A DNA stretch of 64,000 nucleotides from Rhipicephalus microplus (GCF_043290135.1 NC_134710.1:205890692-205954691); one strand, 5' to 3'; numbered from the stretch's first letter, positions 32,831 through 46,746 are shown. Notes: generated by a model not told the origin, from the sequence alone. Numbers and translations: made by a program.

Positions 32831-35800
32831 CACGACGACAGTCGATCAGGGTGAGCCACGTATCATCGTGTGAGTAACAAACAAGCCTTTAGTGACATCT
32901 GCCCCAAGCGTCCTGAGCTGCTGTAAACAGGATGAGGGTGGGTTGATTGCGGGTCACGAAGGCATCTCGTACGCATTCTTGTCAACAGTGGCAGCCAATG
33001 CACATTTATTCGAGCGGATATCTCCAAGGACCTCAGATGCCCGGTCATCGGAAACGAGGAACGTTAGCTTGAGCAGATGCCGCAAGCATCTTGTGTGGTA
33101 GCCCCGCTTATGACTGCACAAAGCGATGAAATACACACAGCACACACTGGCCCTGGCGACAGCACATGCTCAGGTGTGTGTGCAAGTGTATATGAGGTGG
33201 CTAGAGAACAGGACCTTTGTCCTTCAAGCCAGCGATCTTGCTGCTGCTGGCATGTCCTTTCTTCCTCCCTTCTAACCTTTGCTTGTGGGTGCCACTGCTC
33301 TGTCGTCCCACACTGGCAGAGATGCTGTATAATTGCCGCACAAGTCTCTTTACTTCACTTAATAAACTAACGCCAGTTGACACAATCTGAAAAGAAACTG
33401 TGACAGTGCTGTAGCTTTCAGTGTCTTTGTCTTGACCTTGACGCCATCGTGTCGTTCACTTTTCGTTTTCGACACTATGCATGCTTACAAGCCGACTGCG
33501 GTGTCTACACGTAGTCACATTGGTGAATCATTCCTAGGATTAAGTGCGTCAACAAAGAAATGTAAACTGCAGTGTTTGCCTGCAGACTGCACGTTGCTTC
33601 CAGTCCTTTGATAGTAGAGTTGCAGTACATTGTCGATTATAAGTTTTTTTTTTTTTTTCATAAAATGCGTCTCCAAACTTCGGGGGCCGACGAATAATCA
33701 GTCAACCTGTACGCAAAATTGTAGTCAACTTGGAATAATGAAGTCCACTTTTTTGGGGGGATCAACAAAAGGTCGTCATTCTCTGATTCACTGCTATTCA
33801 ACGCATTGATAACATCAGCTGCATAGGCAATGAAGTCGCGAGAACTGCCATCTCCTAACGCGCGCACGCTGCTTCCTGAGCCGGACATTGCTACGATCTG
33901 CCGTGACGATTGCTAAACTAGGTGTAGCTATGGCGTGTACAGGAGGAGGTGTCACCAACAGCGTGTCAAAAATAACAGTATTTTTTATGACGCTTTGCCG
34001 ACAGCATCACGGTATCAATAATAGCGCCACCGCATCGGCGCCTTGGTCGGGCAAGATTGGCAACAACATAGTGCATTTGGCTCGCGAAGAAACATGACAT
34101 GCCTTTATCGGAGGGGTTTGCAGGTCGAGAACAAAAAATTCGAGTTGACAAAAATGTACGCAACTGGAACAGATATCATGTTTATTTAAACTGAAAAAAA
34201 AAGTAACCTCGCATCTTTAACACCTAAAGCTTCTTTACAGTCGATAATAAACTTGCTGTGAAAACAGGAAGTGACAGGGGGTGTGGAGGCTCTGAAGTGG
34301 TGCCGGGGTTTATGAAGGTGGCGATTTGGGCTTGCTGGTATGGTAGCATGATAATTGATGGTAGCGCAGACAAAGGACATGGACAAAAGAAGGCATATTC
34401 AAGACAATACAGTGCTAACTTTCGACAGCAGTTTATTACTCTGATCTTGCTAGTATATGTACTCGCACAATGTCATACGTCACATGTGCATAGCTCTCAC
34501 AACCATAAAAAATTATAATCTACGCTCATACATCAACACATAACAACACTATCATCTCATTTTATTTCTCCTAGTGTGTAATCAAGAAACTGTTTATCGC
34601 GAATACATGTAATCTAGTTCTTTATTTGTCAACACCACTGATGGACTGCTCACACGAGTGTCGCCAAACGCTGAAATTCTGCGAGCCTTCATTATCAACT
34701 GCGTCATCTCGCACCTACTTCTACTCATGATGGCCGTTTATTTAAATCTTGGTGTGCACTGACATCTGTGGCAATGAAGGGAAAGAAAACGGTCTGGAGC
34801 AAAGCTATTTACTTTGTTATTATGCTCACGCAATGGATCATTTATGCATCTGCTGGTCTATCCGATATAGCACTTGCCACAAGTAAGGGAAATCCGGTAG
34901 GCAACACACGGGGGCTGCATAACAGTGCTAGCAGGCATGCGCAGGTTGCTTACCTCTGCTCTAAGTAGTGCAGAAAATCCAATCTGTCGGGCATCTATGG
35001 TAATGTTACATGTTAATCAGTGGGTCAAAGTGACAATGATGTTTCTGCCATGTGAACATTGCTAGGCAAGTAATTATTCTTGAAGAGGAAGAGAACACCA
35101 CAGAGTAGATAAAGAATCTTGCTGTCAAGCTGCCCTGACTACATTATCTCCACCAGAAGTAAGAAAGTTCAGTTGATGTCCTTGTTACCTGCTCTAAGGT
35201 AACAGTTTCTACAAAGAGACAGTGTCAGTGGTGCTTCTGGCGAAGACTAATGCTATTGACGCAGGTCTGTAGACGCTGTTAATCTTTCTGGTACCCTGCC
35301 AAGCCAAATGGCATGACACGGGAATTACACGCGACTTGGGAAATTACAGCTGAGAAAACCAAAAGAATATTGAAAATGTCATATAAACATATAAAATAAT
35401 TCAATAATGAAATGGACATAAATGTATATATATAGCCTGTCTTATGTAGTGTGTGGTACTGCCATATTTTATTTGTGTCATTTCCTTGCCGAGAAAAAAA
35501 AAAAAAAGAAATCTTTTTAATATTTCAGATTCGAGGGGAGGCTGAAAAATCTGTTTTAGGGGTCAAACACCTTAGGGCTGAGACTTGTCCATTCACGTCC
35601 GCGGGGTCCGCCACCGGGAGATGCATGGATGTGAGGCACAAAAAAGGTTTATCAATGGACCAATATCAATCATAAATGTGACAGAACAATATTGAACACC
35701 TAGAAGCACAAAAATAGTCGGTGACTTCAATGTACACATTATGGGCCTTAGGACCTAGCTTTGTCATAGAGTCTTATTGTTCGCTGTTACAGTATATACG

Positions 35801-36623
35801 GAACCGTTGCTTTAGTGGAAACGTGTGCATGTGAAAAAAAAAGGGGGGGGGGGGGGTTTACGATAGACAAGCAACAATCATGATTGTGACAAAGCAATAT
35901 AAAACACTTACAAGCACAAAACTTTTATACTAGTAGTCGGCAACTTCAGTAGACATTATTGATCTTAAAACTATGCTTTGTCGTCGACTCGTTATATCAC
36001 TTTATGTCAGACAATTTACATTATAAGGGTCAACGCTCGATTACTCGCCCATATGATACCTAGAGCTTTGCCCACTTGTCATGATTCACTTCGTGGAGAT
36101 AAATGGATTTATGCTAATGATAATCTCTACATTGTATTCACTAAAAAGTTCATAATCAGGAGGGCAGCACCAGCTTTCTTCCACATGAATGCTTTTATCT
36201 TGCAAAGGTCAGGCTGCACTACACTTGTTTAGAAAAGCTCCGTTCATTATAAAATTCACTATAGGCATTTTGATCACTAAATACAAGTTTAACTAAAGTC
36301 TGCCTTTATTATGCATTTTATTCTAGCTTGTTTACAAATATATCAGTTCATTAGCCCTAGGTATTAATAATGGGACTAAAGTGCGAAAACCACTTATAGT
36401 GAGACTGAAGGATGTGAATTTCATTTTTGAGAAAAGTCTGCACATGCCGAAATGCTTTGTCATTGAAAACACTGCAAATCGTAGAGGTCCTTGTCTGTCT
36501 TTTGAGTGGTCTTCAAAATCTGTGCTTGGTCTCAGTTATGTAGTAGAATTCCCTGGATTCATAGGTGCTTGTGTGAAGACAACACTGGGCTAATGCAAAG
36601 CTTTTTTGCTTATTTCCTTGCAG
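32831..36623. other. Intron 3, right part, no recognised gene
   Basis: About 3.8 kb. The stretch 32863-33100 may still be BEL-derived, but no motif is clear. A minus-strand frame at 33888-33658 (MSGSGSSVRALGDGSSRDFI..., 76 codons, acidic Ser/Asp/Glu patch) looks like a protein N-terminus and may be the first exon of a transposon gene; no family was recognised. A poly-G run of about 14 lies near 35845. The end is a good acceptor, TATTTCCTTGCAG. Confidence 0.4.
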
Positions 36624-36742
36624 AAGAGAGCCTGCTTTGGCGAGCCAAAAGCTTACGAGATCCCAGCTTGGAGGAGCGAGCTCTGGATTACCAGATGCCA
36701 TCGTGTGACCGGCTGGCCCAATTGTCACGCATGCGTGTCTGA
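36624..36742 (+). CDS. DNAJB12/14: DNAJB12/14-like co-chaperone, last coding exon
   Basis: Begins after TTTCCTTGCAG. Its first two bases complete the lysine codon opened in the previous exon. It encodes ESLLWRAKSLRDPSLEERA, then MPSCDRLAQLSRMRV and TGA (36740-36742). DNAJB12/14 proteins end similarly: 'L-L-Y-x-A-[R/K]-x-[F/Y]-x-D' followed by a short helix and 'M-x-[S/N]-C-x-x-L-x-x-L'. The protein stops soon after this point, as in the family, so the coding end is natural and not a truncation. Confidence 0.93.
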
Positions 36743-38475
36743 CCCTGCTGCAGTGGGTGCACTCCAAAGCCAGGTCCTCCCTGTGTCAGCCCCCGGGAAT
36801 ACACGGAAGCAGTCACCACTATTCTATTGCGTTGCCTTACATCATGTCCAGCTATTCCTCCTAAGCACTTGTTTGTGTACATACAGAGGTTTTCTTGTCT
36901 TGAGCTTTTCTTTAATTGCCTCTCTATCCCTGCTGGATGTTTGGCAAGAGTGCATAGATTTAGAGGGGACTGCTTTCTGTACAGTACTATACATAAATTG
37001 TGAAGTTGATTATGGTGAAAGTATTGCAAGAGAGCTTTTGTGAATATGTTAAGTTTGGAATTGCCTGCATCTTTGCTGTGATTCTCTTGCTGTCATCTGG
37101 CTTACAGTGGTAAGGGAAATTGGTCTCCAGTTGAGAGCCTTGTGTAAGTCTCTTGTTCAGGTGCATACTTTGTTCGTTGTCCCAAGAGCACTGTACAGGT
37201 CTGTGTACATTGACAACTGCATCAAGGTTTTGTCTTGTGACCTATGTGGTGACGGTTTTCAAGTGTGGCGCAATTCGTGCGTTGATGGTCGCTGATTTTA
37301 TATGGTACACAAAGGGCGTGCGCATTGAGGGATCTGTGCTATACTTGTTAATAAGGCAAACGGCTCTGGTCTCGATGGCACTGTTACGGCTTGTGTTGCA
37401 GCATTGACTGTGCAGCTGCAATAACTTGCAAAACATGACAGTAGTGTGTTGCTGTATTTTGATGTTCTCATTGTGTACCATTTTGGCCATCCTTTTTTAA
37501 CCCTTCTTGTGGAGAACTTTCTTAGTTATTTGAGCATTAATGTATTTGTTCTCTTAAAAAAAATAGTGAAAAACTCTTGAGAGGCAGTGGTACACTTAAG
37601 AAGTTGTTAGAATTTTCGATACGTTGGTTTTAGACGTGATGCAGCAGTTGCTCTCTCCGCACTTTCATGCATGCTGGGTGTCGCTGTAGATGTACACCTC
37701 TTGCAATGTTTTTTTTCTCCTTTTAAGCGTGTGTAGCACAAGCAAGTGCAAGAGTGTGACATTGAATTGATAGACAACATGAGGTGTTCCTGCTTCGGCT
37801 ACACCTTGTGCTGACTTAACCATATGTAGAAAGCAGTGGTGTGCATGTGTGGATGTGGTGTGGGAACCGGTGAGGTTCGGGAGGCTGCAACCTTGCATCT
37901 AATGATTACAAAGAGCAGGTACTGCATTATGAATTAATGAAATTGCCTGTGTGCAATTACCTGCAACATCGACGTGGTACTATCTGTAGGCTGCTGTCTC
38001 ATCCTTATGTGCAGTTGGATTGTTTAATCTGCTTGTGGATGCAATTTTATGCAGCCTTTTTTACTGCATCGTGAGAAGACGTAGCTTTTTATTGCGCAAA
38101 GAAGGTGCATTGTTTATAAAGTGTGCTGTTGATGAGCTTTTGAAGAATGTATTGTGTGTACATAGAGCAGTTATTGAAATCTATCATGAAATAAGTTTAC
38201 GGCTGTAAAGACTCTGGAAGAGACATTTATTTGCCATTGCTTGGTTGTTTTTGTCTCGCCTTCCCCCAGGTTTGCTTATTCATCATGGAGTTCGGGCAAG
38301 TGGACAGCACTGCACGCTTTCTCTTGCATTGAGTTGGGGATGACTCTAGATTTTTCTTTTTTGGCAATAGCTGTGCAGCATAAGGCCTGTTTTTCATAGA
38401 AAAATGAAGGTAGATTGAAAACAGTTTGTCATGCAAGCACATTTTGATCAATAAATATATGACGGAGGTTTACTT
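36743..38475 (+). other. DNAJB12/14: 3' UTR of the DNAJB12/14-like gene
   Basis: From the TGA to the first convincing poly(A) site is about 1.7 kb, with no SINE or transposon recognised in it, in contrast to the introns. AATAAA at 38450-38455 is followed within 30 bases by the GT-rich TTGTTGTTTGGGTGTCTTTT, a standard downstream element. Confidence 0.7.
38450..38455 (+). terminator. Polyadenylation signal AATAAA
   Basis: Canonical hexamer with a GT-rich downstream tract at about 38474-38494. It is the best candidate for the end of the DNAJ transcript. Confidence 0.7.
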
Positions 38476-39840
38476 GTTGTTTGGGTGTCTTTTTGAACCA
38501 GATGCAAAGGATTAGATGGTGGAATCAGTGCCAATCAAGCTGCTGCATGTAACTGCAAATGTGCACTTTCTCAAGTTCATAGTGCCACATCAAGACATGG
38601 TGTCGATAAAGCCTGGGTGGTCTGGAGACATTTTTTTTACACCTTGGTATTTGTAGAGGGGTAAGTCTTCTAGGTACTCCAACCATGCATGAATGTTTCG
38701 TTGCTTAAGTAGGCTGGGCAAGCACCACTGCTTTTTTTTTTTTTTCAGTGCCTGAGCGAACACTCTCTTCAGGCCGTCGAGCGCGCGCTCCGCCTCTGCA
38801 CCGCGTGACAACACTGCGCGAGTAGACTGCGGAAAGCTGGCGCTGCACGGCTGCGTGTATTAAGAAGCTCGCAAAATCGTGTTTTTATGCGAGTTAATTT
38901 GCATTTGTGCTTCTTGCTGGCTTTCACGGGTACATGGTGGATTAAAAGTAACAGCGCTCGACGCACTGTTTTCACCGGGCTTCGAGCGTAGTAGCAAAAA
39001 AAAAGCTAGATCGGCTTTGATTGTACAACGCATAATTCTGCCTTTTATTTAATCATCCTGGCTAAAATCCCTTAAAAACAAATACTAAAAAGCAAAGAAG
39101 GTAGATACATAATATTTGTGATTCTTTCCATGCCCACTGTACGTATTCCGCAAGCAGTCTATCAGGCCGTGCTAACGGTTCGATATTTGCATTCGAGTTT
39201 TACAGCATTCGCATTTTGTTTTTTCTTTCAGACTATTGCAACCTCACCATTTGCATGCCTCAGTATATAATACTGCTCTGTACAACTCTGCATACCTGAT
39301 GGAAAGAAATCTGATTGCGTTTTCTTCTTATTTCTCATTAGTGATAAAGGAGAGAAGAAACTCGCAGGTTACCTTATGCATTCACCTGCGATGACTGAAA
39401 TGCAAAAATCATCTTTTTTTTTTCCCATTCAATGTTTCGTGCTTCCCTCCGGGATATTTCTGCGCACCGTGTGGTTTCTCACTGGCTCAAAAGGATTGGA
39501 GAGAAAGCTAACTTTCTGCCCCCCCCCCCCAAGAGATTTATGCACTGCCCCCGTGATCGGCTTATTTCGACCATGTGAAGATGTAATATATGACGCCGTC
39601 AAGTTTTGTGACCTTCCAATGTGTCACAAAATTTTATGATCTGTGACTTCGTATGATGTCACAGGTGTAATGCTTAATGCATATTGGAATTACACTCGAA
39701 TATGTAGCCGCCATTTACAAGCCGAATATTTCATAAGCTATGAGAAATGTAGGCTCAAGACCACCTTTCACGTTTGCAAGAATGGCAATAAATATCACTA
39801 AACGTGACCGCGCTGCGTCCGAACAGTCATGGCCGCTCGA
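38476..39840. other. Intergenic, nothing firmly recognised
   Basis: A minus-strand stretch at 38814-38590 encodes QWCLPSLLKQRNIHAWLEYL then EDLPLYKYQG, which looks protein-like, downstream of a GC-rich part (38770-38860). I do not recognise the family. A poly-C run of 10 lies near 39522. Confidence 0.35.
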
Positions 39841-40780
39841 TCTCCCCCTTTGGTTAGAGTGACCTAAAATGGGGGAGTGTCCCAAGTGCCGTCTCCCGCG
39901 TGGGGCCTTTTGCGGTGAACTGCCGCGCCGCTGCGTCGCCGCACCCGTGGGCTTTCCGCACTCGGGAGCGCGCGGAAAGCGAGGGGCGTCTGCTACGCGC
40001 TGCAGTTTTAGATGCGAAGCAGCTCTTTGACTAGCCTGTGTAACCCTGTCCCTCCGCACCAGGGCCGTGCCAAGTAGGCCGCGCCTTCCCTCGCAGTGCG
40101 CGCGCGTGACGTCACTTTCTCCCTAGTCTGTCGCCGCTCGCTGCGTGTCATCTCACTCGCTTCACCCTCTCCACCGCTCGCAACGCTCGAGCCCACTCCT
40201 CGCGTCGGCATCATCTCCTCACCCGCGCCACCTCTCTCCATCTGTCGGCGAGAAGAAGCGTCACCCCCGGAAAGTCGGAAGAAGCCGTGGGTAGTAGGTT
40301 TCCTCCATGCGTGAACCCTAGCGGATAGTAGGGAGCCTTCATACACACGTGCCTCCCGCAAGCGCGCCCTCGCGCGCCGTCGTCTAGCCCGGCCGTGGTC
40401 CCGCGGGCGCCGGCAATTGTGGACAGCGCGCCGCTGCTTGCGACGCCGCCGGGGCATGCTTCCCGCAAGTGTGGGCGTACCTTTCCCGGCCGTCGCCGGC
40501 GTTTCGGGTTAGCGAAGCCGATCGCGTTCGCGAATGGTGACGTCGCGCCTGGGACACCAACGAGGCGCGAGCCAGGGAAGCTGAACGTAAGCGGCGGCAG
40601 CGTAACACCAACGACACCGACGAGATGCGAGTCAAGAACGCCGATCGCGTTCGAGAGTAGAGACGGCGTGCGGATAACACCAAGGAGACGCGAGTACAGG
40701 AAGCCGAGCGCAAGCGTCTTCAACGCATCCCGCCTCCCGTGCCTTTGCATTTCAAATAAACGCTTACTCTAGTCAACGCT
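39841..40780. repeat. GC-rich segment with an arginine-rich coding-type tandem repeat of about 60 bp
   Basis: Far more GC-rich than its surroundings. From about 40490 to 40720, units begin ACACCAACGAGGCGCGAG (40554), ACACCGACGAGATGCGAG (40614) and ACACCAAGGAGACGCGAG (40677), each followed by a GAAGC[TC]GA[AG]CG-like segment. In one + frame the units read as Arg/Glu/Ala-rich peptide (EARAREAERKRRQRN), interrupted by a stop near 40659. AATAAA follows at 40755. It may be the decayed end of a gene family with basic repeats. Confidence 0.5.
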
Positions 40781-41900
<1,120 letters not shown>

Positions 41901-41959
41901 CAATTATGACAATGTGCTGGTGTAGCACCTATACCATTCATTCGCCTTCCCTTCAAGTT

Positions 41960-42578
<619 letters not shown>

Positions 42579-43592
42579 CTCATTATATTGTGTCAAAAAC
42601 ACGGAAAAACGAGCCCTTAGGTATACGCTTATTTCCCATATATATATGCCTCAGTTTTGTTCAGAGAGAGAGGATGTTGTTTGGGAGCCAGCCGTGGTCG
42701 CTCATGCGTAGGGTTTATCATTATCTACACGAATCGCTGAACGTCACTGTGAAACGTTTCCACGAGGTGCGTGTGTTGCTTCAAGCCTTACCACACGCAA
42801 TGAGGACAGTTTCAAACAACTCATTATTAAAGGGGCACTGAAAGACCTTTTTGAGTAACCATGAAATTAATTCACAGGAAATGTGTATTGCCGCAAATAA
42901 TCAACGCCACAGAAATTTCAAGAATAGACCTCTACCGGGGTACTTCACAGCGTGACGTCACCGGTGCACGAGCAAGGCGGTGGTTGGCAAAACACACTCG
43001 CCGGTGGTTGAGTAGGATGCGGTCGCTCGGTGCTTGAGCCAAGTTTTTTTCTTTCTTTTTAAAGCTTAATCTTCATCTCACAGTGGCAACATTAGGTGTG
43101 GGATGTGTCAGAGAACATCTAGGTATGTGGTAAAGTGCGTGATGAAATATTTACCACGCTGGCTGGCTGTTTATCCCGGAGAAGTGAACACACGTGGCGG
43201 CCTGTGCGAGGAACAGCGGCATCATCCTCGGAAATGTGCAGTGTTGACTGTGGCGTTTAGTGTGTGTTGAAACGCATCGAAAATATTGGTTCACCTTTAC
43301 GGATGGTGAAATTGGGAATATTGTGCGTGGTGTGTGCAGTGTGAATAACGCGATGTGTCCTGTTTAGGAAAACACTGGCATTCGTTGTGGGCCGGTTGCA
43401 GTAACCGGTTATCGATGGAACTTTACGATCTGACATTTTAGTCAATGTAAAAATGCATTGGACGCGATTATCTGCGAGTGGGTACATCTCAACGTATGCG
43501 CGGGGTGCAGAAAAATAAAAGTGCATGATCTTCGGGTGGTATATACGACTACGCATGGGCTAGGTATAAGCATGTTGCAGCGTTGCCGAATC

Positions 43593-43832
43593 GCCCCGCG
43601 ACGGTGGTCTTGTGGCTAAGGTACTGGGCTGCTGACCCGCAGGTCGCGGGATTGAATCCCGGCTGCAGCGGCTGCATTTTAGATGGAGGTGGAAATGTTG
43701 GAGGCCCGTGTGTTCAGATTTGGGTGCACGTTAAAGAACACCATGTTGTCGAAATTTCTGGAGCCCTCCACTATGGCGTCTCTCATAATCATATGGTGGT
43801 TTTGGGACATGAAACCCCACATATCAATCAAT
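43593..43832 (+). mobile_element. Ruka-type tRNA-derived SINE, complete, with 15 bp target duplication
   Basis: CAGCGTTGCCGAATC occurs at 43578-43592 and 43833-43847. The 240 bp between starts with a tRNA-like head: TGGCTAAGGTAC as A box and GGGATTGAATCCC (43650-43662) as B box of a polymerase III promoter. It then has the body (GTGCACGTTAAAGAACACCA, GGAGCCCTCCACTATGGCGT, TCATATGGTGGTTTTGGGAC) and a short tail CAATCAAT. This is the Ruka SINE layout known from ixodid ticks. Confidence 0.92.
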
Positions 43833-45014
43833 CAGCGTTGCCGAATCTGCATATACGCTTCACCACAGCTATAATTGGTATTATTGGATACCTGGTACGT
43901 GCTAATGAAAACAGCGGAAATTTTCGTTTCTTACCTACTTTGTACTTTTACAGCTCGATCCTTATAAAGTGACAAGTAGCATTAGAAGTTTGTGTATTAG
44001 GCCTAAAGAAGCAATGTAGGTACGACAACACGTTATACGTGTCAAATGCAGCAAGGTAACTGTGCCGGATAGTATTGTTACAAATGTTGTAAATTATTAA
44101 GTTGTCGGGTTTTACATTACATAAATCATTTTCACTGGGTTATTGAGAAACGCAGCGGCAGAATTTCACTTTAATTTTCACGAGGAATTTTCATGCAACC
44201 TGAGCCTTACACACGGCAAAAAGTGTTTCTCTCTCTCTCTCTTTTCCATTCATCGTCAATCAGAGTTTTGCCCACTGAGCGAGAATCTTATCCATGACGT
44301 CGTGCACAGCAGCCCAAAACCGTGCTATCGCCAATGTTGTGCCTAATTTAGAACTGCAGTGCACATGCCACGATGGAAATTGAATGAGTTTACATTCATG
44401 CCATGCAAATATTTCTCAAAGTGCCAGTCACCGTGTACATTCAAAACGTTCGCTTTCGAAAAAGATCATTTTTATGGCTACCATTTACGTGGGTGAAGCC
44501 TACTGCGTGCTAATCGCGTCTCTCAGTTCACTAAATAAAGTTTCTCCATCTATACATCCATCTGCGACGAGTGATTTCCACACTATGAGCAGTGACCCTT
44601 CCGCAACCCTCTTCTTTTAAAAGCTGCGACTTGGGACATAGCAAGGTAGAATTTTCTGTCGTAGGAATGCAGACACGCAGCTCTGCTATGCAGAAAGATG
44701 CCGCCGGCGGAACTTTCTTGCCAACCAGTACCTGCTCCGAAAGAGGGTATGGTGGGTGGGGTGCCCGCAGTGACGTCACACTGTTTACAAACAGAGAGAG
44801 GTATATTTGTCCAGTACGAGTGGAGTTAAAGATTTGTCACACGCTGCAATCGCATTCTCTCTTCTTTCGTCCCGACGAAAGCGCTGGAAGCTAAGCAGGG
44901 AGGGATGAGAGGGGCAAACAAAAAACGTTACGCGCGCCTCCTGACCTTGAGCAGTTTTTCCTTTTTTTTTTCTCCTTCGAATGGGCGGGTTTTTCAATGT
45001 GGTACCGTGCGCAT

Positions 45015-45803
45015 GGATGGATGGATGGATGGATATGGCTGTACCCTTTAGATCGAGTGGTGGCTAGCGCCACCAAGTCGTAATACATAATGAACCAAAA
45101 ACTATATTTTTTTTCCTTAAAAAGTGAGTTTGAGGATTCGTACTTTGCAGTGAAGAGTTTAATTTTCACTCGTGCCTTGACTTTAGCCACCAATCATATA
45201 ACCTCCTTCTAGTTAAGTCTACCCGCTTAAAGTATATTTTGCCCTCCCGGTCCCTAAACCCCAGTGCTTTGAAAAACTCTGCGCCATCATCCTGAACTAT
45301 AGGGTGAAGCCCTTTACAGAACATTATCAAGTGTTCGGCAGTTTCTTCTTCCTTTCCACACGCACTGCATACTGTGTCTACCCCTTCGTATTTGGCCCGA
45401 TATGTCTTGGTTCGCAGTACTCCCGTCCTGGCCTCAAACAGTAGAGAACTACCCCGAGTATTATCATAGATCCTTTCCTTGGCAATTTCCTGCTTAAAAG
45501 TTCGATAGATCTCTAGTGCGGACTTTTTAATCATGCCCATTCTCCACATGTCAGTCTCCGTTTCCTTCACTTTCTTCTTAACCGATAGTTCTTTTTGGTT
45601 TGGCCACCTGCTGTTTTCTAAGTATTTACCAGTCAACTTCCTGGTTCGCTTCCTCCATTTTGTATCGACATTCTTCATGTACAAGTAGCTGAAAACCTTC
45701 CTAACCCAACGCTCTTCCCCCATTTCTCTCAATCGCTTCTCAAATTTGAGCTTCCCTGCCCTCAAATGATGTCCATCCCATATCACCCTGTACTCCCTGA
45801 TTT
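45015..45803 (-). mobile_element. 5'-truncated LINE (ORF2 C-terminus), with ATCC-repeat tail
   Basis: On the minus strand, an open frame from 45800 to 45166 reads IREYRVIWDGHHLRAGKLKF, RKLTGKYLENSRWPNQ, LFEARTGVLRTKTYRAKYEG, VDTVCSACGKEEETAEHLIM and then ALGFRDREGK, ending WWLKSRHE. The CSACG...EH-x-x-x-C part is the C-terminal CCHC motif of LINE ORF2 proteins. The 3' end runs into (ATCC)n, seen as ATGGATGGATGG at 45013-45033. Clade uncertain (Jockey/CR1-like). The frame continues past 45803 only because of the fold-back there. Confidence 0.75.
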
Positions 45804-45876
45804 GGGAGTACAAGGTGATATGGGACAATGGCGATATAGGCGCTACTTGTCCACGCACGCGTGGACAAGTAGCGCC
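45776..45876. repeat. Two adjacent near-perfect hairpins at a LINE 5' truncation point
   Basis: The first hairpin has arms 45776-45797 and 45804-45825 (21 of 22 bases pair, 6-base loop TGATTT). The second has arms 45839-45854 and 45861-45876 (16 of 16 pair, loop GCACGC). The left arm of the first is LINE sequence and the right arm is its inverted copy. Confidence 0.9.
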
Positions 45877-46134
45877 CTCTCGCAGTGATCTCTGTAACGA
45901 CCGAGCACGCCATGTCCAAAGCAGCACATGGCTGATAGATGGGCTTACTACGAGGGATTTTTGGGCTTATTCCGTGATTTGTCGAGAGAGGAAAAAGCAA
46001 TTTTCAGCTGACTTTGATAATTTATTGTGAATGCCAGGCCGCATGCTACGCTATAATATTTGGCTCGCGTGGTGTCGGCAGCCTCTACTACCAATCGGCA
46101 ACCATGCTCAAAAAGTGTTGTAGGGCCCCTTTAA

Positions 46135-46440
46135 CTTCAGATATTTTGAAGGTGCATGGTCCTTAGCGCTGGCACAGCTCAGGGATTTAACAAAAGATGC
46201 ATACCAGGAATTACATGAAATGCAATTGTTCCCACGGCAATTGAGTGCGCGTCAACAGGGTACCTGGCTGCAATTTACTGCTTTTTTCCTGATGAGCTCA
46301 ATATGGCGTACACTACATTGTTTGTTTAGGCTCCGTACGTATAGTAGTGTGACACAGCTCAAAATTTCCTCCTTAACTCACGGAGCTTTTCTGTCATCTC
46401 CTTAATAAATATGAGAAAATCACAGCATATCCACGGAGTG
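46135..46440. other. Unrecognised sequence between the TTAA element and the GTCC tract
   Basis: About 300 bp without recognisable features. Confidence 0.4.
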
Positions 46441-46469
46441 AATGATGATTGGTGGGGCGAAGCGCTCGC

Positions 46470-46690
46470 CAGTCCGTCCGTCCATTCATTTTTGCTTCCG
46501 TCCGTCCATGCGTCCGTCGACGCGTGTGTTGGTGCATCCGTCCGTTATTCCATCTGTTCATTAGTTCGTCTGCCTGTCCACCCGTACGTGCGTCTGTTCG
46601 TGTGGCCGTTCCTCTGTCAGTCCGTGCGTCCACCCGTTTGTCTGGCTGTCCATCAGTCCGTCCGTCTATCTATATGTCCGTCAGTCTATC
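46470..46690. repeat. Degenerate (GTCC)n tract
   Basis: CGTCCGTCC, TCCGTCCATGCG and similar tetranucleotide runs recur for about 220 bp, with interspersed CTGT and CTATCTAT. It produces long arginine/serine/valine-rich frames on both strands that are not genes. Confidence 0.85.
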
Positions 46691-46746
46691 TAGTGAACAC
46701 GCAAAGTGCAGCCATCTCACATCTTTTAATCATTGTTTTCATCAGA

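Larger units (their letters stand above)
42831..46130. mobile_element. TTAA-flanked inverted-repeat element, 3.3 kb, Kolobok-like, with nested insertions
   Basis: The left end is TTAA|AGGGGCACTGAAAGACC (TTAA at 42827-42830). The right end, inverted, is TTAA|AGGGGCCCTACAACACTTT (TTAA at 46131-46134), and both continue with TTTTTGAG. No transposase frame is present. It carries a Ruka SINE (43593-43832) and a 5'-truncated LINE (45015-45803). A second copy of its left half exists in inverted orientation at about 59745-61520. The Kolobok-like label rests only on the TTAA target and G-rich ends. Confidence 0.65.

Noticed and set aside
36606..37043. 145-codon frame starting before the last DNAJ exon
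   Set aside because: It overlaps the exon in a different frame. The frame fixed by splicing (ESLLWRAKSL...) matches the family and ends at 36742.
40008..40772. Overlapping 109-179 codon frames on both strands
   Set aside because: GC-rich tandem repeat with few stops in any frame. Only the Arg/Glu-rich + frame has a repeat-consistent pattern, and that one is interrupted.
45166..45927. A single 253-codon gene including the N-terminal MLLWTWRARS part
   Set aside because: The first about 40 codons read through the fold-back and the second hairpin. Only the part below 45803 is LINE coding sequence.
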